Shown: positions 60,762 to 64,000 of the stretch, piece after piece
Numbering within the stretch: position 1 is the stretch's first letter
How the letters are laid out: the number at the start of each line of letters is the position of its first letter
From: Actinoplanes philippinensis
Lineage (GTDB): Bacteria; Actinomycetota; Actinomycetes; Mycobacteriales; Micromonosporaceae
Direction of reading: 5' to 3'
Assembly: GCF_900113015.1 (NCBI RefSeq)
Contig: NZ_FONV01000005.1
Span: 434,001-498,000, forward strand
Length of the DNA: 64,000 nucleotides
The notes under the pieces: model-generated
Database searches by the model: none
Told to the model about the DNA's origin: nothing
What the model saw: only the letters and a program-made list of their open reading frames with translations
Translations under genes and position numbers: made by a program

Positions 60762-60817
60762 AGGCGAACGTTGCCGGTGGCGCCGGTAACGGAGAAGGGT
60801 GGTAGGCGCACGTTACC
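60762..60817 (+). promoter_or_regulatory. CGTTRCC boxes upstream of the MFS gene
   Basis: CGTTGCC (60769-60775) and CGTTACC (60811-60817) on the plus strand and GGTAACG (60785-60791), its complement, lie in the 79-bp gap. The longer words at 60762-60775 and 60804-60817 match at 12 of 14 positions. The first two boxes also form an imperfect 9-bp hairpin. This arrangement suits a regulator binding site for the transporter. Confidence 0.5.
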
Positions 60818-60838
60818 CAGCACTGCGGAAGGCGTCTG

Positions 60839-62116
60839 ATGGCCCTGCGTCCCTGGGCGGTGTGGGCCGCCGGCCTCGCCGCGTACACGGTGGCGGTTCT
60901 GCATCGCAGCTCGATCGGTGTGGCGGGGCTCGACGCCCAGGAGCGGTTCGGGGTCGGCGCGAGCGCGCTGGCCGTCTTCGCCGTCCTGCAGCTGCTGGTC
61001 TACGCCGCCCTGCAGATCCCGGTCGGGCTGCTGCTGGACCGGTTCGGGTCGTTGCGGCTCGTGCTGGCCGGCGCCGCGGTGATGGCGTCGGGGCAGGTGC
61101 TGATGGCCTTCACCGACGGCCTGGGCGGGGCGATCCTGGCCCGGGTGCTGGTCGGCGCGGGCGACGCGATGACGTTCATCAGCGTGTTGCGGCTGGTGCC
61201 CCGCTGGTTCCCGGCGCGCCGGGTGCCGGTGCTCACCCAGTTGACCGGCATCATCGGGCAGCTCGGGCAGGTGCTGTCGGCGGTGCCGATGGCCGCCGTG
61301 CTGGCCGGGGCGGGCTGGACCACCGCGTTCCTCGGCGCGGCCGGGGTCGGGGTGTTCACGGCGATCGTGGCGCTGGCCGCGCTGCGTGACACGCCCGAGC
61401 GGCGGATCAGCGGAGCGTCGGTGAGCTGGCAGCAGCTCGGTGTCGACCTGGGCAGCTCGTGGCGGCACCCGGGCACCCGGCTGGGGCTGTGGGCGCATTT
61501 CACCACCCAGTTCACCGGCACGGTGTTCGCGCTGATGTGGGGTGTGCCGTTCCTGGTCGCCGGGCAGGGGCTGAGCCGGGCCACGGCCGGGGTGCTGCTG
61601 ACCGTGTTCGTGGTGACCGGGATGCTGGCCGGGCCGGTTCTCGGCATGCTCACCCAGCGGCATCCGCTGCGCCGGTCGTGGCTGGTGCTCGGCATCGTGG
61701 CGATCAACATGACCGCCTGGGCGGTGGTGATCGCCTGGCCGGGGCGGGCGCCGCTGCCGCTGCTGGTGGCGCTGGTGATCGCGCTGGGGCTGGGCGGCCC
61801 GGGGTCGATGATCGGGTTCGACTTCGCGCGCAGCTTCAACCCGCCGAGCCGTCTGGGCACCGCCACCGGGGTGGTCAACGTGGGCGGGTTCGTGGCGTCG
61901 CTCGTGACGATCGAGTTGATCGGGCTGATCCTCGACTACCGTACCGGCGGCGGTAACGACTATCACATCGACGACTTCCGGGTCGCGATGTCGGTGCAGT
62001 TCCTGGTGGCCGCGGCCGGTGTGGCGGGCATCCTGCGCACCCGGCGGCTGACCAGGCGGCACGTCGCCGCCGAGTCGACGGGTTTAGCAACTGCCGTGGA
62101 GGTAAAGGCTTCCTGA
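60839..62116 (+). CDS. MFS transporter
   Basis: The product has 425 residues with about twelve transmembrane helices. The MFS loop signature lies after helix 2 (GLLLDRFGSLRLVLAGA), and LRLVPRWFPARRVPVLTQ follows helix 4. It is 79 bp after the peptidase gene and on the same strand. It could export or import the product of the upstream unit, but the boxes in the gap suggest separate control. Confidence 0.9.
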   Translation: MALRPWAVWAAGLAAYTVAVLHRSSIGVAGLDAQERFGVGASALAVFAVLQLLVYAALQIPVGLLLDRFGSLRLVLAGAAVMASGQVLMAFTDGLGGAILARVLVGAGDAMTFISVLRLVPRWFPARRVPVLTQLTGIIGQLGQVLSAVPMAAVLAGAGWTTAFLGAAGVGVFTAIVALAALRDTPERRISGASVSWQQLGVDLGSSWRHPGTRLGLWAHFTTQFTGTVFALMWGVPFLVAGQGLSRATAGVLLTVFVVTGMLAGPVLGMLTQRHPLRRSWLVLGIVAINMTAWAVVIAWPGRAPLPLLVALVIALGLGGPGSMIGFDFARSFNPPSRLGTATGVVNVGGFVASLVTIELIGLILDYRTGGGNDYHIDDFRVAMSVQFLVAAAGVAGILRTRRLTRRHVAAESTGLATAVEVKAS

Positions 62117-62150
62117 TCCGCGCAATTCTGACGCAGGGGATCAGGAGGAC

Positions 62151-62891
62151 ATGTCTGAGCAGGCTGCGGGCCGTTTCTGGTCCGGTATCGACGTTCCGAA
62201 GACCATCGCCGGCACTCTCGCGGCCGTCTCGGCGGCGGTGCTCGGCTCCTTCCTGGGAGTCGCCGGCACCCTGATCGGGGCCGCGCTGGCGAGTCTGATC
62301 AGCTCGATCGGCACTGAGATCTACCATCGATCGATCAACCACGGCACCAAACAGCTTCAGTCGGCGTTCATGATCGCCCCGGCGGCGGTCGGCACCCCGG
62401 CGGTCGAGGCCGCGTCCGAAGCTGCGGCCTCCGAGACGGAGACGGCCGAGGACACCGGGACGAAGCCGGAGCGCCGGATCCACTGGAAGCGGGTCGTCCT
62501 CGTCACCGGCGCGTTCTTCCTGCTGGGTATGGGTGTGCTGACGACCGCGGAGCTGTTCGCCGGCCGGTCGGCCGCCGACGTGACCAGCGGCCGTGACACC
62601 GGCAGCCCGACGATCCTGTTCGACACCGAGGACAAGCACACCGAGGACGAGCCGGAGCAGAAACCGGCCGGGACGCCGTCGACGGCCCCGGAGACGACCA
62701 CCACCGAGACGACGGCACCGGCCACCGAGACGACCACCGCCCCGGCCGAGCCGACGCCCACGACCGAGGGCCCGACGCCGACGACGCCCGCCGGGACCGG
62801 CGCGCCGGAGCAGAATGAGACCGGCGGCGACACCGGCGCCGAGCAGGGGCAGGGGCCGGAACAGGTCGCCGACGGCACCACGGGAGAGTGA
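62151..62891 (+). CDS. Membrane protein with Thr/Pro-rich extracellular tail
   Basis: The product has 246 residues with a strong AGGAGG before ATG 62151. There is a glycine/alanine-rich hydrophobic segment at 18-50 (AGTLAAVSAAVLGSFLGVAG) and a second helix near 115-135 (VVLVTGAFFLLGMGVLTTAE), with a charged middle. The last 90 residues are a low-complexity Thr/Pro/Glu tail, probably outside the membrane. I recognise no family. It overlaps or abuts the DinB-like gene, so the two may be co-expressed. Confidence 0.8.
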   Translation: MSEQAAGRFWSGIDVPKTIAGTLAAVSAAVLGSFLGVAGTLIGAALASLISSIGTEIYHRSINHGTKQLQSAFMIAPAAVGTPAVEAASEAAASETETAEDTGTKPERRIHWKRVVLVTGAFFLLGMGVLTTAELFAGRSAADVTSGRDTGSPTILFDTEDKHTEDEPEQKPAGTPSTAPETTTTETTAPATETTTAPAEPTPTTEGPTPTTPAGTGAPEQNETGGDTGAEQGQGPEQVADGTTGE

Positions 62892-62893
62892 GC

Positions 62894-63397
62894 ATGGACG
62901 TCCGGGACATCCTGAAAGACGGGTACGGCCGGCTGCCGGAGACGATCGAGGCGGCCGTCCGTGACCTCACGCCGGAGCAACTGCGCTGGGCGCCGCGGCC
63001 GGGCGCCAACTCGATCGGCTGGCTGGTCTGGCACCTCACCCGGGTGCAGGACCACCACCTCACCGGGGTCATCGGTGGCGAGCAGATCTACGTGACCGGC
63101 GACTGGGGGCCACGCTTCGGGCTCAAGTCCGACCCGTCGGACACCGGCTACGGGCACGGGCCCGAGCAGGTCGCCCGGGTGGCGCCGGCGGACTGGGAGA
63201 CGTTGACCGGGTACTTCGGGGCGGTGCTCGCCCGTACCGTCGCATGGGTCGAGACCCTGACCCCCGCCGACCTGGACCGGATCGTCGACCGCAACTGGGA
63301 TCCGCCGGTGACCCTCGGGGTCCGCCTGGTCAGCGTGCTGGACGACGACGCCCAGCACGCCGGACAGGCGGCCTATGTCCGCGGGCTCCTAGGCTGA
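62894..63397 (+). CDS. DinB-like (DUF664-type) protein
   Basis: The product has 167 residues from ATG 62894, with GGGAGAG at good spacing; the GTG at 62888 overlaps the previous stop and is an alternative. It has a four-helix-bundle pattern, with metal-binding His in NSIGWLVWHLTRVQDHH and a late His in DDDAQHAGQAAYVRG. These resemble the three-His site of DinB/mycothiol-dependent enzymes. The TPEQLRWAPRPGANS stretch is common in this family. Substrate unknown; a thiol-transferase role is possible. The stop overlaps the convergent histidine kinase by 9 bp. Confidence 0.88.
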   Translation: MDVRDILKDGYGRLPETIEAAVRDLTPEQLRWAPRPGANSIGWLVWHLTRVQDHHLTGVIGGEQIYVTGDWGPRFGLKSDPSDTGYGHGPEQVARVAPADWETLTGYFGAVLARTVAWVETLTPADLDRIVDRNWDPPVTLGVRLVSVLDDDAQHAGQAAYVRGLLG

Positions 63398-64000
63398 CGC
63401 CGGCTCGCTGAAGGGCAACCGGATCAGGAACCGGGTGTCGCCCGGCTCCGAATGGACCTCGATGTCCCCGCCGTGGCCGTTGACCACGATGCGGTAGGAG
63501 ATGTCGAGGCCCAGCCCGGTCCCCTCACCGACGGCCTTGGTGGTGAAGAACGGCTCGAAGATGCGTTTGCGCACCTCCGGCGTGATGCCCGGGCCGGTGT
63601 CGCCGACCGACACCACGAGCCGATCGTCGTCCCGGTAGGTGCGGATGGTGAGGGTGCCCGCCCCGCCCATCGCCTGGACCGCGTTGTCGATGACGTTGGT
63701 CCACACCTGGTTGAGCTCGGCCGGGTGCGCCGGGATCTGCGGCAGGTCACGGTCGTAGTCCTTGACCACCCGGATCGTGTCGCCGATCTTGTGGCCCAGC
63801 ATGACCAGCGTGCTGTCCAGCCCCACGTGCACGTCGATCCACTGATGGGCGGCCCGGTCCACGTGCGAGTACTGCTTGGCGGCGTGCACCAGCTTGGACA
63901 CCCGGCCGGTGGCGTCCTCGATGTCGCTCATCAGCTGCTCGGTCTCCAACGCATAGCCGATCCAGTGGATCGCCTGGTCGAGCAGCTCCGGCGAGGCGAG
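63389..64000 (-). CDS. Histidine kinase, C-terminal part, cut by right edge
   Basis: The last 203 codons of a longer gene are visible; the frame is open to the window edge. The dimerisation-region helix (DATGRVSKLVHAAKQYSHVD) lacks the classical phosphoacceptor His motif in the visible part. The ATP-binding domain is complete: N box NVIDNAVQAMGG, G1 DTGPGITPEVRKRIFEPFFT and G2 GTGLGLDISYRIV. The sensor domain lies outside. It is convergent with the DinB-like gene. Confidence 0.88.
   Translation of the reverse strand, partial: LASPELLDQAIHWIGYALETEQLMSDIEDATGRVSKLVHAAKQYSHVDRAAHQWIDVHVGLDSTLVMLGHKIGDTIRVVKDYDRDLPQIPAHPAELNQVWTNVIDNAVQAMGGAGTLTIRTYRDDDRLVVSVGDTGPGITPEVRKRIFEPFFTTKAVGEGTGLGLDISYRIVVNGHGGDIEVHSEPGDTRFLIRLPFSEPASA

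Overview
The window is about 64 kb of very GC-rich DNA. It has frequent GTG starts, dense 4-bp stop/start overlaps and strong third-position GC. It fits an actinomycete chromosome. The PL3 pectate lyase, the GH87 alpha-glucanase, SARP and Ser/Thr kinase regulators and trehalose/maltose-type ABC operons suggest a saprophytic filamentous genus of the Micromonosporaceae type (Actinoplanes-like); the genus is inference. I saw no rRNA, tRNA, CRISPR array, transposase or phage gene.

Layout. 0-3.2 kb: membrane proteins (one Aba4-like, cut by the left edge), an unrecognised Rossmann-like protein and a MobA-like nucleotidyltransferase. 3.2-9.2 kb: a secreted PL3 pectate lyase behind an AT-rich regulatory island, a GlxA-type regulator with an isochorismatase-like hydrolase, a 26-bp tandem repeat, an erythromycin-esterase/DUF6194 fusion divergent from a MerR/TioE-type regulator, and a PRC-barrel protein. 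9.2-10.8 kb: the kdgK-eda pair behind a perfect LacI-type operator, which could complete pectin catabolism with the pectate lyase. 10.8-22.3 kb: a SARP/NB-ARC regulator, a methyltransferase, a quinone-oxidoreductase-like enzyme, a GntR/TetR hybrid regulator divergent from an FAD monooxygenase, a PGRP-type amidase, TspO and an SDR. 22.3-29 kb: an intracellular GH13 alpha-glucosidase divergent from a four-gene cassette (two GT4 glycosyltransferases, an (alpha/alpha)6-like protein and a GH130 enzyme). 29-35.2 kb: a methyltransferase, a Gfo/Idh/MocA oxidoreductase, and a minus-strand operon with tryptophan 2,3-dioxygenase, kynureninase and an amidohydrolase. 35.3-46 kb: a soluble MCP fragment, then a LacI regulator, an ABC sugar importer, a GH13 alpha-glucosidase and a large secreted GH87 alpha-1,3-glucanase; together these read as an alpha-1,3-glucan (fungal wall or nigeran-type) utilisation locus. 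46-54.4 kb: an HhH membrane protein, repeat-rich spacers, a SulP/carbonic-anhydrase fusion, a Ser/Thr kinase and an SDR epimerase. 54.6-62.1 kb: a tight plus-strand unit encoding a GCS2-like ligase fused to a circularly permuted ATP-grasp, an AsnB/NAGGN-type amidotransferase, an S9 peptidase and an MFS carrier. 62.1-64 kb: a membrane protein, a DinB-like protein and the C-terminal part of a histidine kinase cut by the right edge.

The most interesting system is the 54.6-62.1 kb unit. It resembles the known NAGGN (N-acetylglutaminylglutamine amide) osmolyte trio, but the usual GNAT/ATP-grasp synthetase and M42 peptidase appear to be replaced by a GCS2/ATP-grasp fusion and an S9 peptidase. This suggests a variant small-peptide-amide pathway. 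Second-rank candidates are the GT4-GT4-(alpha/alpha)6-GH130 cassette and the kynurenine operon whose amidohydrolase could be an unorthodox formamidase. The spacers hold an unusual number of distinct short tandem repeats (9, 15, 26, 55 and about 64 bp).
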